Shown here: positions 9,106-17,964 of the stretch, one piece after another
Numbering within the stretch: position 1 is the stretch's first letter
How the letters are laid out: each line of letters starts with the position of its first letter
Source: Bacteroidia bacterium
GTDB lineage: Bacteria > Bacteroidota > Bacteroidia > SXHM01
Assembly: GCA_022072225.1 (NCBI GenBank)
Contig: JAJVIC010000001.1
Location: 222,340-286,339, forward strand
Direction of reading: 5' to 3'
DNA: 64,000 nucleotides
Translations under genes and position numbers: made by a program
The notes under the pieces: model-generated
Told to the model about the DNA's origin: nothing
The model's input: only the letters and a program-made list of their open reading frames with translations
Databases searched by the model: none

Positions 9106-11289
9106 ATGCAACGTTTATTTTTTTTGCTTTTCATAGTTCTCTCTGATTGTGTTTTTGGCCAATACGCCATTCGCAACGGTGTAAGTATTCCGGCAAGTGA
9201 TACCCTACGTGTGTTTGTAGTTTTTGCCGAGCTTGATTTTTCGCAAGGACCTTGCCCCAATAATCTTCCCGATAATCTTAACGGTTCGTGGCCAAAGGAT
9301 AGCAAGGGTAAGACTTACCTGCCCCTGGATGCCAATACTTTTTTTGACGCGTCATTAAAAAGCGAACAGCAACCCAAAGGTTTTATTACCGATTATTATC
9401 ACTCTGCTTCGTTCGGTAAGTATGTGTTGCTGGGCGATTATTATCCTGAAGTATTAACCGTACCCTGCAGTAAGGTGCGTATTGGCGACAATGGAGTAAA
9501 TACAATTCTAAAAATGCTCGATACCATTAAGTCGCCCACCGGAACACTGAAAACTGAAAACGGTTTTGCGCTCAACGATTTTGATTTATGGACACCTACC
9601 GATAATGGTTTGCCTAAAATAAAATCGCCTGACGGAATGATAGATTTACTTTACATCATCTGGAGAAACAATCGTTTTCTTACCTCGGCAAGTACAGGTG
9701 GCAATTCGGGATACGGGGTAAACAGGGCGAAAGGCATTGCATTTAAAGATATGCAGGGTATCAATAACATGGCTTCTTTTAATTGCAACAATACAGGATC
9801 GGGAGCCTATACCATAACCATAGCCGAACACCTGCACGGAATTTTTGGCGGTAATCACTGGCACTCGGCAGGCGGCAGGGGAGCGCATACCTTTCTTGCT
9901 ACGGCAAATTCATACGGACTTACAGGTCAGCATCCCGCAACCATGCAGGCAGTAAGCGGCTGGGACCGCTGGATGATGCACTGGAAAAGATCAGATAAAA
10001 AGTATGTTACATCTGCCTTTGATTTACATGGAAACGAAGTAGAAACAGAAAATATTTCCATTGAAACATTTCCTCAGGGAGCAACATTTGTGTTACGCGA
10101 TTTTGTTGAAACCGGTGACGCATTGCGAATAAAACTGCCCCACATCAACTGGCAGAAAACCGGAGATGTGAAAAATCAATACCTGTGGATTGAAAACCGC
10201 CAGATGAAAACCCGTTTTGACGAGTACCTCAGTGGTTCGTGTGTAAATACCGATGAAGGAAATTTTCCACGCGGAACACCGGGAATTTATGCCTATATTC
10301 AAGTGGGTAAGGATATCCGTGAAGGCGAAAAAGATATTTATTCAGGTGCTTTTGAACACCCCAACGGATTGGCTAGTCCGTTCTTTCCGTTAAGTGCCGA
10401 AGGTAATTTTGATTTTTATTACGACTGGGACAGAATACAACAGGCGCAGTGGATTGACTGCAACTGGAACAATTCAAACCTTCCGGTGAATAAGAAAAAA
10501 AGTTTACCCAATCCCTTTACCGGTTTTTCGGATTTATACCGCTACATCGATTCAAATCATGATGGGATTTTGTATTCGGGCGATAAGCTTCAGGCAGGTT
10601 TAAGCGAGGTGCAGGGCGATACCGTAATTCATAACTATAACACCAGCGGAGACTGGATGGATGCTTTCTCGTCCGAAACAGGAAACAGGAAATTATCCAT
10701 CAGCAGCAATCCTGCACCGGTTCCTGTTTACACCTATACCACCAATCAGGAATTCAGCACTTTTAATTTGGTTGACGGCAAGCCCGCTGCTTATGAAAAC
10801 CGTACTATCTGGCTCAATGGTTTGTCGGTTGAAATTATGGATGAGAACAAACAAAGCGGAACAATCACTGTCCGGATACGCTGGGATAATTACGAGGTAA
10901 ATGATAACGTACGCTGGTGCGGAAACATAGTGTTAAGTCCACATGATTTTGATGTTGCAAAACCATCATTAGTTCTTCTGTCAGGAAATAAAATGTTGCT
11001 CGACAGGGGGCAAAGCCCGCAGTTTCATAAAGCCACCGAAAAGGATAAAAACGGTGAGTGGCTGTTTACCGACCCTACTGTTTTTACCTGCCTTAAAGAT
11101 TCGTATTTTTACCTCGAACCAAAATCACAATTGGTATTGGATAACAACAGTAAACTAATTTTAAAACCGGGCGCAAAGCTGGTGGCAGGTGCAAAATCAA
11201 AAATAGTTGTAAAGCCGGGAAGTGAGTTAATAATTGAAGATGGCGCTGAATTTATTATTGAACCGAAAGCAAAAATTATCCGCAAATAA
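9106..11289 (+). CDS. Secreted M6-like metalloprotease homologue with altered zinc motif
   Basis: 727 aa with a signal peptide (residues 1-18, VFGQ). Residues 240-253 read AEHLHGIFGGNHWH. The spacing resembles the HExxHxxxxGxNxxH signature of M6-type (immune inhibitor A-like) secreted metalloproteases, with Glu 241, His 244 and His 253 kept, but the first zinc ligand is Ala 240. The C-terminus is a run of short beta repeats (SKLILKPGAKL, SELIIEDGAEF) and not a standard T9SS tail. It may be an inactive relative or a distinct family. It begins 4 bases after pfkA and is followed directly by the next gene (TAAATG). Confidence 0.6.
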   Translation: MQRLFFLLFIVLSDCVFGQYAIRNGVSIPASDTLRVFVVFAELDFSQGPCPNNLPDNLNGSWPKDSKGKTYLPLDANTFFDASLKSEQQPKGFITDYYHSASFGKYVLLGDYYPEVLTVPCSKVRIGDNGVNTILKMLDTIKSPTGTLKTENGFALNDFDLWTPTDNGLPKIKSPDGMIDLLYIIWRNNRFLTSASTGGNSGYGVNRAKGIAFKDMQGINNMASFNCNNTGSGAYTITIAEHLHGIFGGNHWHSAGGRGAHTFLATANSYGLTGQHPATMQAVSGWDRWMMHWKRSDKKYVTSAFDLHGNEVETENISIETFPQGATFVLRDFVETGDALRIKLPHINWQKTGDVKNQYLWIENRQMKTRFDEYLSGSCVNTDEGNFPRGTPGIYAYIQVGKDIREGEKDIYSGAFEHPNGLASPFFPLSAEGNFDFYYDWDRIQQAQWIDCNWNNSNLPVNKKKSLPNPFTGFSDLYRYIDSNHDGILYSGDKLQAGLSEVQGDTVIHNYNTSGDWMDAFSSETGNRKLSISSNPAPVPVYTYTTNQEFSTFNLVDGKPAAYENRTIWLNGLSVEIMDENKQSGTITVRIRWDNYEVNDNVRWCGNIVLSPHDFDVAKPSLVLLSGNKMLLDRGQSPQFHKATEKDKNGEWLFTDPTVFTCLKDSYFYLEPKSQLVLDNNSKLILKPGAKLVAGAKSKIVVKPGSELIIEDGAEFIIEPKAKIIRK

Positions 11290-11595
11290 ATGCTGAAAAG
11301 AATTATAACCTTTTTGCTGATTATTTTTTCACTTGCTTTATATGCGCAGGAGCAGAAGGAGATGGAAGTTCCAAAAGGAAGTAAATCGGCAAAGGCAACC
11401 AAGAAAAGAACAGAAGACCGTAAAGAAGCGGGAATGAAAGAATATGAAAAAGCGGTAAAACGCCAGCAGAAAATTCAAACCAAAGAAACGCGCAAGCGCA
11501 TGAAAGCAACAAAAAAGCGTGCAGAAAAATATAACATGCGAAAGCCGGATAATTTTTTTGAAAAACTATTCCGCAGAAAACAAAAGAAGAAATAA
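11290..11595 (+). CDS. Small secreted Lys/Arg-rich protein
   Basis: 101 aa: a signal peptide (about 1-19, LYAQ) followed by a very basic, charged helical region (KRQQKIQTKETRKRMKAT) with coiled-coil character. The ATG directly follows the stop of the M6-like gene, so the two are probably cotranslated. I do not recognise a function; such proteins are common and uncharacterised in Bacteroidota. Confidence 0.65.
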   Translation: MLKRIITFLLIIFSLALYAQEQKEMEVPKGSKSAKATKKRTEDRKEAGMKEYEKAVKRQQKIQTKETRKRMKATKKRAEKYNMRKPDNFFEKLFRRKQKKK

Positions 11596-11603
11596 TTTAC
11601 AAC

Positions 11604-12110
11604 ATGACAGCCACAACCACCCAAGTACTAAGCAAAACAGAGGTAGCACAAAAAATTGACCGTATCGCTTATCAGGTTTATGAAAACAACCATGGCGAAA
11701 AAGAAATAATTATTGCCGGTATTGCCGGCAACGGACAAAAAATGGCAGAACGTTTGGCCAAGGCCATTGAGAAAATAGCACCACTGAAAGTGAAATTGGT
11801 AACCATTACCATCAACAAAGAAAAGCCTGCCGAGAATAAAATTGAAATTTCAATTTCTAAAGATGAAACCGAAAACAAAGTGGTAGTGGTAGTGGATGAT
11901 GTTCTCAACTCAGGCAAAACCCTGATGTACGCCATCCGCCATATTTTGCAGGTAAACCTGAAAGCCCTGCGCATAGCAGTATTGGTTGACCGCGATCACA
12001 AACGATTTCCTGTAAAGGTTGATTATGTAGGCATGGAACTTGCCACCACCTTGCAGGAACATGTAAGTGTGGTGTTTGGCGGTAAAAATGAAGGGGTATT
12101 TATTGAGTAG
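11604..12110 (+). CDS. Phosphoribosyltransferase domain protein (PyrR-like)
   Basis: 168 aa with the type I phosphoribosyltransferase fold. The PRPP-binding loop VVVDDVLNSGKT lies near residues 95-106, and the C-terminal segment VDYVGMELATTLQEHV resembles PyrR, the bifunctional pyrimidine attenuation regulator/uracil phosphoribosyltransferase. No other pyrimidine gene is nearby, so the substrate is uncertain. Its 3' end overlaps the convergent aroK gene by 11 bases. Confidence 0.75.
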   Translation: MTATTTQVLSKTEVAQKIDRIAYQVYENNHGEKEIIIAGIAGNGQKMAERLAKAIEKIAPLKVKLVTITINKEKPAENKIEISISKDETENKVVVVVDDVLNSGKTLMYAIRHILQVNLKALRIAVLVDRDHKRFPVKVDYVGMELATTLQEHVSVVFGGKNEGVFIE

Positions 12111-12606
12111 CGCTAAGTTGGTGCGCCAACTCCTTTACATCTAAACTAACTCCACTCACTGACACATCAGCCTGCGCATAAAACTTCTCGCGCTGTGCCA
12201 GATGTTCCTCAATAAAATTATCCAGACTTTTATTGCCTGTGTTTTTCAAAAGAGGGCGAGTGTTATCTTTTTGTGAGAGCCGTTTAGCCAGAGAAGCTGC
12301 TGTCATCTTAAGATACACCACCTTGCCGCTGCGTTTCATGAGTTCCATGTTTTTTCCGAAACAGGGAGTGCCGCCACCTGTGGCAATAACATGGTCTTTC
12401 AGGTTACAAAGTTTTTCTAAATAAAATCGCTCCAACCTGCGAAATTCTTCTTCGCCTTCCAAAGCAAAAATATCGGCAATACGTCTGCCGCTGCGTTTTT
12501 CAATATGCTCGTCCAAATCAGCAAAGCCGTAACCCAGCAATTTTGCCAGTTTTTTTCCGGCAGTAGTTTTACCGCTGCCCATATATCCAATTAAAAACAC
12601 CAACAT
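12100..12606 (-). CDS. aroK: Shikimate kinase
   Basis: 168 aa. It phosphorylates shikimate at O3 in chorismate biosynthesis. Motifs are Walker A GYMGSGKTT (7-15), the substrate-binding DLDEHIE, GGGTPCF, and the lid RPLL. It is a single gene on the minus strand, overlapping the convergent phosphoribosyltransferase gene end by 11 bases. The pathway product chorismate feeds the PabB-type enzyme encoded at 17965. Confidence 0.93.
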   Translation of the reverse strand: MLVFLIGYMGSGKTTAGKKLAKLLGYGFADLDEHIEKRSGRRIADIFALEGEEEFRRLERFYLEKLCNLKDHVIATGGGTPCFGKNMELMKRSGKVVYLKMTAASLAKRLSQKDNTRPLLKNTGNKSLDNFIEEHLAQREKFYAQADVSVSGVSLDVKELAHQLSATQ

Positions 12607-12617
12607 GTCCGTGAAAT

Positions 12618-12649
12618 AATCTGTATAAATCTGTATAAATCTGTATAAT
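12618..12649. repeat. Short tandem repeat, 10-bp unit, three copies
   Basis: The unit CTGTATAAAT (in the frame AATCTGTATA) occurs three times between aroK and the SDR gene, followed by ATCAGTGGTCTG. It resembles a low-complexity intergenic element seen in many Bacteroidota genomes. Confidence 0.5.
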
Positions 12650-12662
12650 CAGTGGTCTGAAA

Positions 12663-13469
12663 TCATTTCAAAGGAATATCTCCTTCTTTTGCTACGGCAT
12701 TAAATACCAATTTATCTGTCAACGCAGGAAAAAACTTATTCATCCACACCGCTAATTTTCCCTGCCCGGTAAGTACAATCGTACGTTTACGTTTTTCAAC
12801 AGCTTTTACAATTTCTTCTGCCACTTCTTCTGCACTCATCATCTTTTCTTCATCGCGCGGACTTTCGCCCTGTGCGCTACCGTCAGCTACCAGCGCGGCA
12901 TTGCGCACATTTGAAGCTGTGTAACCCGGACAAGCAACCAACACATGCAAACCTGTTTTCAAATTTTCAATTCGTAAAGCATCCAAAAAACCCTGCATCG
13001 CAAATTTAGAGGCAGAATAACCTGTACGACCGGGCAATCCATTATAGCCTGCAATAGACGAAATCCCTACTACTGAGCCTTTTGTTTTCAGCAAATAAGG
13101 CAAGGCGTATTTGGTGCAATAAACCGTTCCCCAAAAGTTGATGTCCATTACTTTTCTGATTACATCCAACTGCAAATCTTTAAAAAGCGCACGCATCGAA
13201 ATACCTGCGTTGTTAATCAGAATATCAATGCCGCCAAATTTTTCAATCGTTTTTTCAATCAGCAGTTTACAGTCGTTTTCCTTGCTTACATCACCCGCAA
13301 CAGCTAAAATCTGCGCACCTGTTTTTCTTATTTCTTCCGTAGCCTGTTCTAAGTTTTCTTTGTTGCGCCCCGAAATAACAATATTTGCGCCTCGTTTTGC
13401 AAAGGCTTCAGCACAGGCTTTTCCGATACCAGAACTTGCGCCCGTGATAATTACCGTTTTATTTTTCAT
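12663..13469 (-). CDS. SDR-family oxidoreductase
   Basis: 268 aa. It has the cofactor-binding TGASSGIG at the N-terminus, NNAG, the catalytic Ser in GISSIAG, and YSASK. It is a classical NAD(P)-dependent short-chain dehydrogenase/reductase of unknown substrate. I chose ATG 13469 (MKNKTVIITG) over the upstream ATG at 13502. A perfect promoter (TTG at 13500-13502, 17 bases, TACTTTTG at 13475-13482) would start transcription within a few bases of 13469, which excludes the longer form. Confidence 0.88.
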   Translation of the reverse strand: MKNKTVIITGASSGIGKACAEAFAKRGANIVISGRNKENLEQATEEIRKTGAQILAVAGDVSKENDCKLLIEKTIEKFGGIDILINNAGISMRALFKDLQLDVIRKVMDINFWGTVYCTKYALPYLLKTKGSVVGISSIAGYNGLPGRTGYSASKFAMQGFLDALRIENLKTGLHVLVACPGYTASNVRNAALVADGSAQGESPRDEEKMMSAEEVAEEIVKAVEKRKRTIVLTGQGKLAVWMNKFFPALTDKLVFNAVAKEGDIPLK

Positions 13470-13474
13470 TCCCG

Positions 13475-13502
13475 CAAAAGTAATGTTTCCTCCTAATAGC
13501 AA
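13475..13502 (-). promoter_or_regulatory. Promoter of the SDR gene, near-leaderless
   Basis: On the minus strand, TTG (13502-13500), a 17-base spacer and TACTTTTG (13482-13475) match the Bacteroidota sigma-A consensus TTG-N17-23-TAnnTTTG. Only 5 bases separate the -7 box from the ATG, so the mRNA would have almost no leader. Confidence 0.75.
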
Positions 13503-13516
13503 TCGGGACTTTTCAA

Positions 13517-13562
13517 TACCTTCGCCCTCTCAAATCAAATATCTAACATCTCAAATCAAATA
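13517..13562 (+). promoter_or_regulatory. Putative lpdA promoter and 14-bp direct repeat
   Basis: TACCTTCG (13517-13524) resembles the -7 box. The leader then holds TCTCAAATCAAATA twice (13528-13541 and 13549-13562), the second copy ending at the lpdA ATG. The repeat could be a regulatory site or simple intergenic drift. Confidence 0.45.
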
Positions 13563-14963
13563 ATGACCTACGATGTAGCAATAATAGGCAGCGGTCCCGG
13601 TGGATATGTAGCAGCTATACGCTGCGCCCAGCTTGGAATGAAAACCGCCATCATTGAGCGATATAACACACTTGGCGGAACATGCCTGAATGTAGGTTGC
13701 ATTCCTTCAAAGGCTTTGCTTGATTCGTCAGAGCATTACCATAATGCCGCAACTAATTTTGCCGAGCACGGTATTGAACTGAAGAATCTCAAGGTAAACC
13801 TCCCCCAAATGATAAAGCGCAAAGCCGATGTGGTGAAAATAACCTCTGATGGCGTTGCGTTCCTGATGAAGAAAAACAAAATTGATGTTTATACAGGACA
13901 TGGTTCTTTCCTTGACGCAAAAACGATTGAAATAAAAAAGGACGATGGAACGGTGGAGAAAATAACAGCTGCAAAAGTCATTATTGCCACCGGCTCAAAA
14001 CCTTCTTCTTTGCCCGGAATTAGTATTGACAAGAAACGCATAATTACTTCTACCGAAGCCCTGAAACTGGAAGAAATTCCCAAACACCTTATTGTAATTG
14101 GCGGTGGTGTAATTGGCTTGGAATTAGGTTCTGTCTATGCCCGTTTGGGCTCTAAAGTTTCGGTAGTTGAATTTATGGACAGTATTATTCCTACGATGGA
14201 TAAAACATTGGGAAAAGAATTGCAGCGCAGTCTTAAAAAATTGGGTTTTGAGTTTTACCTGAATCATAAAGTAACTGCTGTTGCAACAAAAGGAAAAGAA
14301 GTAACGCTTACAGCTGAAAATAAAAAAGCTGAAAAGATTGAGTTGAAAGGCGATTATTGCTTGGTTGCAGTGGGCAGAAAACCCTACACCGAAAACCTCG
14401 GACTTGAAAAAGCAGGAGTTAAATTAGACGAGCGCGGAAGAATAGATGTAGATGAACATCTTGAAACCAACATAAAAGGAATTTACGCTATTGGCGATGT
14501 TATAAAAGGTCCTATGTTGGCTCATAAAGCTGAAGACGAAGGTGTTTTTGTAGCCGAGACTATTGCGGGTCAAAAACCGCATATCAATTACCTGACAATT
14601 CCCGGAGTAGTTTATACCTGGCCCGAAGTTGCTTCAGTAGGTTACACAGAAGAACAATTAAAAGAAAGGGGCACAAAATATAAAGTGGGATCATTTCCTT
14701 TCCGTGCAAGCGGCAGGGCGCGCGCCAGTATGGATATTGACGGATTGGTAAAAGTATTGGCAGATGAAACTACGGATGAAATTTTGGGCGTTCACATGAT
14801 TGGTCCGCGCACTGCCGATATGATTGCCGAGGCAATGGTAGCAATGGAATTCCGAGCTTCCGCAGAAGATATCGGAAGAATGTGTCACCCGCACCCTACG
14901 TTTACTGAAGCCCTTAAAGATGCTTGTTTGGACGCCAGTGGCAAACGTGCTTTACAGATATAA
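13563..14963 (+). CDS. lpdA: Dihydrolipoyl dehydrogenase (E3)
   Basis: 466 aa. It reoxidises the lipoyl group of 2-oxoacid dehydrogenase complexes using FAD and NAD. The FAD motif is GSGPGG (9-14), the redox disulfide is C41 and C46 (TCLNVGC), the NAD motif is IGGGVIGLELG, and the C-terminal catalytic His/Glu lie in HPHPTFTEAL. It would serve the fused E1 encoded at 5946 and other complexes. hemH follows 3 bases after the stop and is probably cotranscribed. Confidence 0.96.
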   Translation: MTYDVAIIGSGPGGYVAAIRCAQLGMKTAIIERYNTLGGTCLNVGCIPSKALLDSSEHYHNAATNFAEHGIELKNLKVNLPQMIKRKADVVKITSDGVAFLMKKNKIDVYTGHGSFLDAKTIEIKKDDGTVEKITAAKVIIATGSKPSSLPGISIDKKRIITSTEALKLEEIPKHLIVIGGGVIGLELGSVYARLGSKVSVVEFMDSIIPTMDKTLGKELQRSLKKLGFEFYLNHKVTAVATKGKEVTLTAENKKAEKIELKGDYCLVAVGRKPYTENLGLEKAGVKLDERGRIDVDEHLETNIKGIYAIGDVIKGPMLAHKAEDEGVFVAETIAGQKPHINYLTIPGVVYTWPEVASVGYTEEQLKERGTKYKVGSFPFRASGRARASMDIDGLVKVLADETTDEILGVHMIGPRTADMIAEAMVAMEFRASAEDIGRMCHPHPTFTEALKDACLDASGKRALQI

Positions 14964-14966
14964 TTT

Positions 14967-15971
14967 ATGAAGACAGGCGTTCTGCTTATTAACCTCGGTA
15001 CTCCCGACAGCCCTTCGGTTTCAGATGTGCGCAAATATTTATTTCAATTTCTTAATGACCCACGTGTTATAGATATTCCCTGGTTGGCCAGAACCTTGCT
15101 TGTAAACCTGATTATTGTTCCTTTTCGCGCACCTAAATCAGCTAAAATCTATAAAGAGCTATGGACTGAAAAAGGTTCTCCGCTTTTGATTTATGGCAAT
15201 GAACTAAAAGAAAAAGTTCAGACTGAACTTGGAACAGAATACACTGTTGAGTTAGCCATGCGCTATCAAAAGCCTTCAATAGAAAGTGTTTTGGAAAAGA
15301 TGCGAAAAGAGAATTATAAAAAAATAGTAATTGTCCCTCTTTATCCCCAATACGCATCTTCCAGCACCGGCTCAACACTTGAGTTGGTTTTAAAAGAAAT
15401 TTCAAAATGGTATGTAATTCCTGAATTGAAAATTGTTAGCCAGTTTTTTGATAATGAAGGCTACATTAATGCCTTTGTTGAAAGAGGTAAGCAATACAAC
15501 CCCGAAGAATATGAGCATGTGATTTTCAGCTTTCATGGATTACCTGTTCGCCAGGTAGATAAAGTCTATGAAGACAGTAAACCCTGTTCAGATCACAACT
15601 GTGAAAACGAAATATCAGACGATAATTATTATTGCTACAAGGCAAGTTCTTTCGCCACTGCAAAAGCTATAGCAGAAAGATTAAACATTCCCAAAGCAAA
15701 ATACACCGTTTCCTTTCAATCTCGCTTAGATGAAAAATGGCTCGAACCTTTTTCAGATAAAGTAGTGGAGCAAAAGGCCAAAGAAGGAATAAAAAAGCTG
15801 CTTGTTTTCTCCCCTGCTTTTGTTGCTGATTGCCTTGAAACAACCATTGAGATCGGGCATGAATATTCAGAGATATTTAAAAGCAACGGAGGCGAAAACT
15901 TACAGTTGGTAGAAAGCCTGAATGCTCATCCTATATGGGTAAATACCATTGCCGGAATGGTAAAGTCCTAA
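14967..15971 (+). CDS. hemH: Ferrochelatase
   Basis: 334 aa. It inserts ferrous iron into a porphyrin in heme synthesis. The N-terminus GVLLINLGTPDSP is diagnostic. The catalytic His is in SFHGLPVRQ (His 190), and PAFVADCLETTIEI carries the conserved acidic residues. Cys-rich DSKPCSDHNCENE near residue 210 could hold a metal site. It is preceded closely by lpdA and followed by a bidirectional terminator. Confidence 0.95.
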   Translation: MKTGVLLINLGTPDSPSVSDVRKYLFQFLNDPRVIDIPWLARTLLVNLIIVPFRAPKSAKIYKELWTEKGSPLLIYGNELKEKVQTELGTEYTVELAMRYQKPSIESVLEKMRKENYKKIVIVPLYPQYASSSTGSTLELVLKEISKWYVIPELKIVSQFFDNEGYINAFVERGKQYNPEEYEHVIFSFHGLPVRQVDKVYEDSKPCSDHNCENEISDDNYYCYKASSFATAKAIAERLNIPKAKYTVSFQSRLDEKWLEPFSDKVVEQKAKEGIKKLLVFSPAFVADCLETTIEIGHEYSEIFKSNGGENLQLVESLNAHPIWVNTIAGMVKS

Positions 15972-15974
15972 AAT

Positions 15975-16004
15975 AAAAAACCTCCCTTTTCAGGGAGGTT
16001 TTTT
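15975..16004. terminator. Bidirectional terminator between hemH and the T9SS gene
   Basis: The stem CCTCCCT (15981-15987) / AGGGAGG (15992-15998) with loop TTTC is flanked by six A before and a run of T after, so it can end transcription from both convergent genes. Confidence 0.9.
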
Positions 16005-16027
16005 ACAACACAACATTCAACTGCTAA

Positions 16028-17719
16028 TTAGTGCAGCATAACCCTTCTTCCGAAGGATTTGAATTCGTTTTTCAGGTTAATCATGTAGATGCCTCTTGCA
16101 AGGTCACCCACAGCAATGTTAATTTGATTTTGTCCTGAATATGCTTTGCCTGTAGTTTCGGTAATTTGTTTCCCGATAATGTCGTACAATGTAACAGTGT
16201 AAAGTTCATTGTCTCCTGCGTTGAAAATAACGGCCATGGTTCCGTTTCCTTGGTCGTAAGCATTAACAAGGTTGAAATCTGTAGCAGCATTTCCGCAACT
16301 TACAGCAACAACGTCAGAGTATTGAGATGTTCCGTCAAAATCAGTTTGTTTCAAACGGTAGTAAGATGTTCCGCCATAAGGATTATAATCAACTGCACTG
16401 TAATTGATTATGCTGCTGCTGTTTCCGGCTCCATCAACAATAGTTACATCTTCAAAAGTAACACCGTCAATGCTGCGTTGAACAGTAAAGAAATCATTGT
16501 TTGTTTCAGATGCAGTTGTCCAGGTAACTTCAACCTGTCCGTCAGCACAATTTCCTGCAAAGCGAATTAACTCGATTGGTAGCGGATTGCTTTCATCAAC
16601 CAAAGTCCAGATTGGAAGGTAATCACCTCCCATCCAAGTTCCGACACCGTAATCGTTAGCGATAGATATTTGTAAAGTATTTGTTGCCGGATTGATAACA
16701 TCAGGACCAAACAACCAATCACCCCAACCTCCGTTTGGTGGTAAATACTGATTAAATCGTTGAGGTCTTAACTGAGCTTCGTTATCTATTCCAGTGTTAC
16801 CAACAAGGTTCAAATCAGCATCATCATACTTAAAGGTATATTTGCTATGGGGCATGTTAGCTGTTCCTGATGTATAACCTTCGTGTTCAATATTCCAAAA
16901 TCTGTCAACAACATATAAATGACTTGGTTGATTGTATTCGTTTACCAAACCTGTAACGGTTGTGGCCCAAGGAGTATTGTCTGTTGCAGTATGGTATGTG
17001 GAGAATTTTATTTTACCTGCAGCACCTACTCCGGCTGATGTTTTTTCATAAAGGAATGTTATATCATTACCTGCAGCGTTAGCAAAGGGAACAGAGTAAA
17101 CAGAACCATTCCCGGCAGTTCCAATATCCCAAACTACTTTTCCATATCCAGGCCCCGGAGCTCCATTTAATGTAACCGATGGAGTGGTTTCGCTTCTGAT
17201 TTTACCGGTACCGGCAACTATGGCGCTGTTTAAAGGGTTTGTAATCTCAACTTCCTTGGCATTTAAATCAAGTGTATGACCAATACCGCTTGTTTCCAGA
17301 GTTAATACACCTGCAGGCGAACCATATCCGCCACCAACAAGAGTATTGATAGCCAAAGTTTTAACAGAACTACTTCCACCTGCAAGGGTAAGGTTATTGA
17401 AAAAAGTTGTATTGGTGCCACCAATGGTTTGCGCTGAACCATCTAATCTTACAGTTCCGGCATTGGTACTAAATACACCTTGTGCGTCATTGTTAGTCCA
17501 TCCTTCTGAAACTTCCATTGTGCCATTATTTTCAATGTCAGCGTTTATTACATCAGCATTACTCTGATTTTCAAAAGTACCGTCAATATTTAAATACGTG
17601 CCGCTGGCTATGTTTAATTTTGCACCATTATTATTTGTGAAAATTTGAGCATTTACAGCCGTTGAAAAAGCAGTTGCCGCTAATACCAGTGCTATTGTAT
17701 TTTTGTAAAATTTCTTCAT
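16028..17719 (-). CDS. T9SS-secreted protein with type A sorting domain
   Basis: 563 aa. Signal peptide 1-25 (TAVNAQ); a Gly/Asn/Thr-rich beta-structured N-terminal region (NNNGAKLNIASGTYLNI) recalling surface beta-roll or beta-helix proteins; then a fibronectin-like segment (NCADGQVEVTWTTASETNND) that in Bacteroidota proteins commonly precedes the tail. The last ~80 residues are a T9SS type A sorting domain (YTVTLYDIIGKQI, ARGIYMINLKN). The partner at the surface is unknown. A 245-bp gap separates it from the divergent pabB gene. Confidence 0.88.
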   Translation of the reverse strand: MKKFYKNTIALVLAATAFSTAVNAQIFTNNNGAKLNIASGTYLNIDGTFENQSNADVINADIENNGTMEVSEGWTNNDAQGVFSTNAGTVRLDGSAQTIGGTNTTFFNNLTLAGGSSSVKTLAINTLVGGGYGSPAGVLTLETSGIGHTLDLNAKEVEITNPLNSAIVAGTGKIRSETTPSVTLNGAPGPGYGKVVWDIGTAGNGSVYSVPFANAAGNDITFLYEKTSAGVGAAGKIKFSTYHTATDNTPWATTVTGLVNEYNQPSHLYVVDRFWNIEHEGYTSGTANMPHSKYTFKYDDADLNLVGNTGIDNEAQLRPQRFNQYLPPNGGWGDWLFGPDVINPATNTLQISIANDYGVGTWMGGDYLPIWTLVDESNPLPIELIRFAGNCADGQVEVTWTTASETNNDFFTVQRSIDGVTFEDVTIVDGAGNSSSIINYSAVDYNPYGGTSYYRLKQTDFDGTSQYSDVVAVSCGNAATDFNLVNAYDQGNGTMAVIFNAGDNELYTVTLYDIIGKQITETTGKAYSGQNQINIAVGDLARGIYMINLKNEFKSFGRRVMLH

Positions 17720-17918
17720 GCTTGAGAGAAATTAAGTGAGTAATTTTTTAACCTATCTAAAATCATTTTAACTATGATTTATGATTAGTTGCTGTAAAAA
17801 TAGTGTAAAGTTCTTACTTGTAGTTGACAAAAAATATTGAATAATTAAGTTTCCAAATATACAATAAATTGTTTTTGCAAGAAACTTTACTAATAAAAAG
17901 CTATTGTAAATGGACTTT

Positions 17919-17950
17919 TTGCTCTTACTGAAATGCAAAGTCTACATTTG
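17919..17950 (+). promoter_or_regulatory. Promoter of the pabB-tilS operon
   Basis: TTG (17919-17921), a 21-base spacer and TACATTTG (17943-17950) fit the Bacteroidota consensus; the ATG is at 17965. Confidence 0.7.
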
Positions 17951-17964
17951 CAGACTTTTATTTA

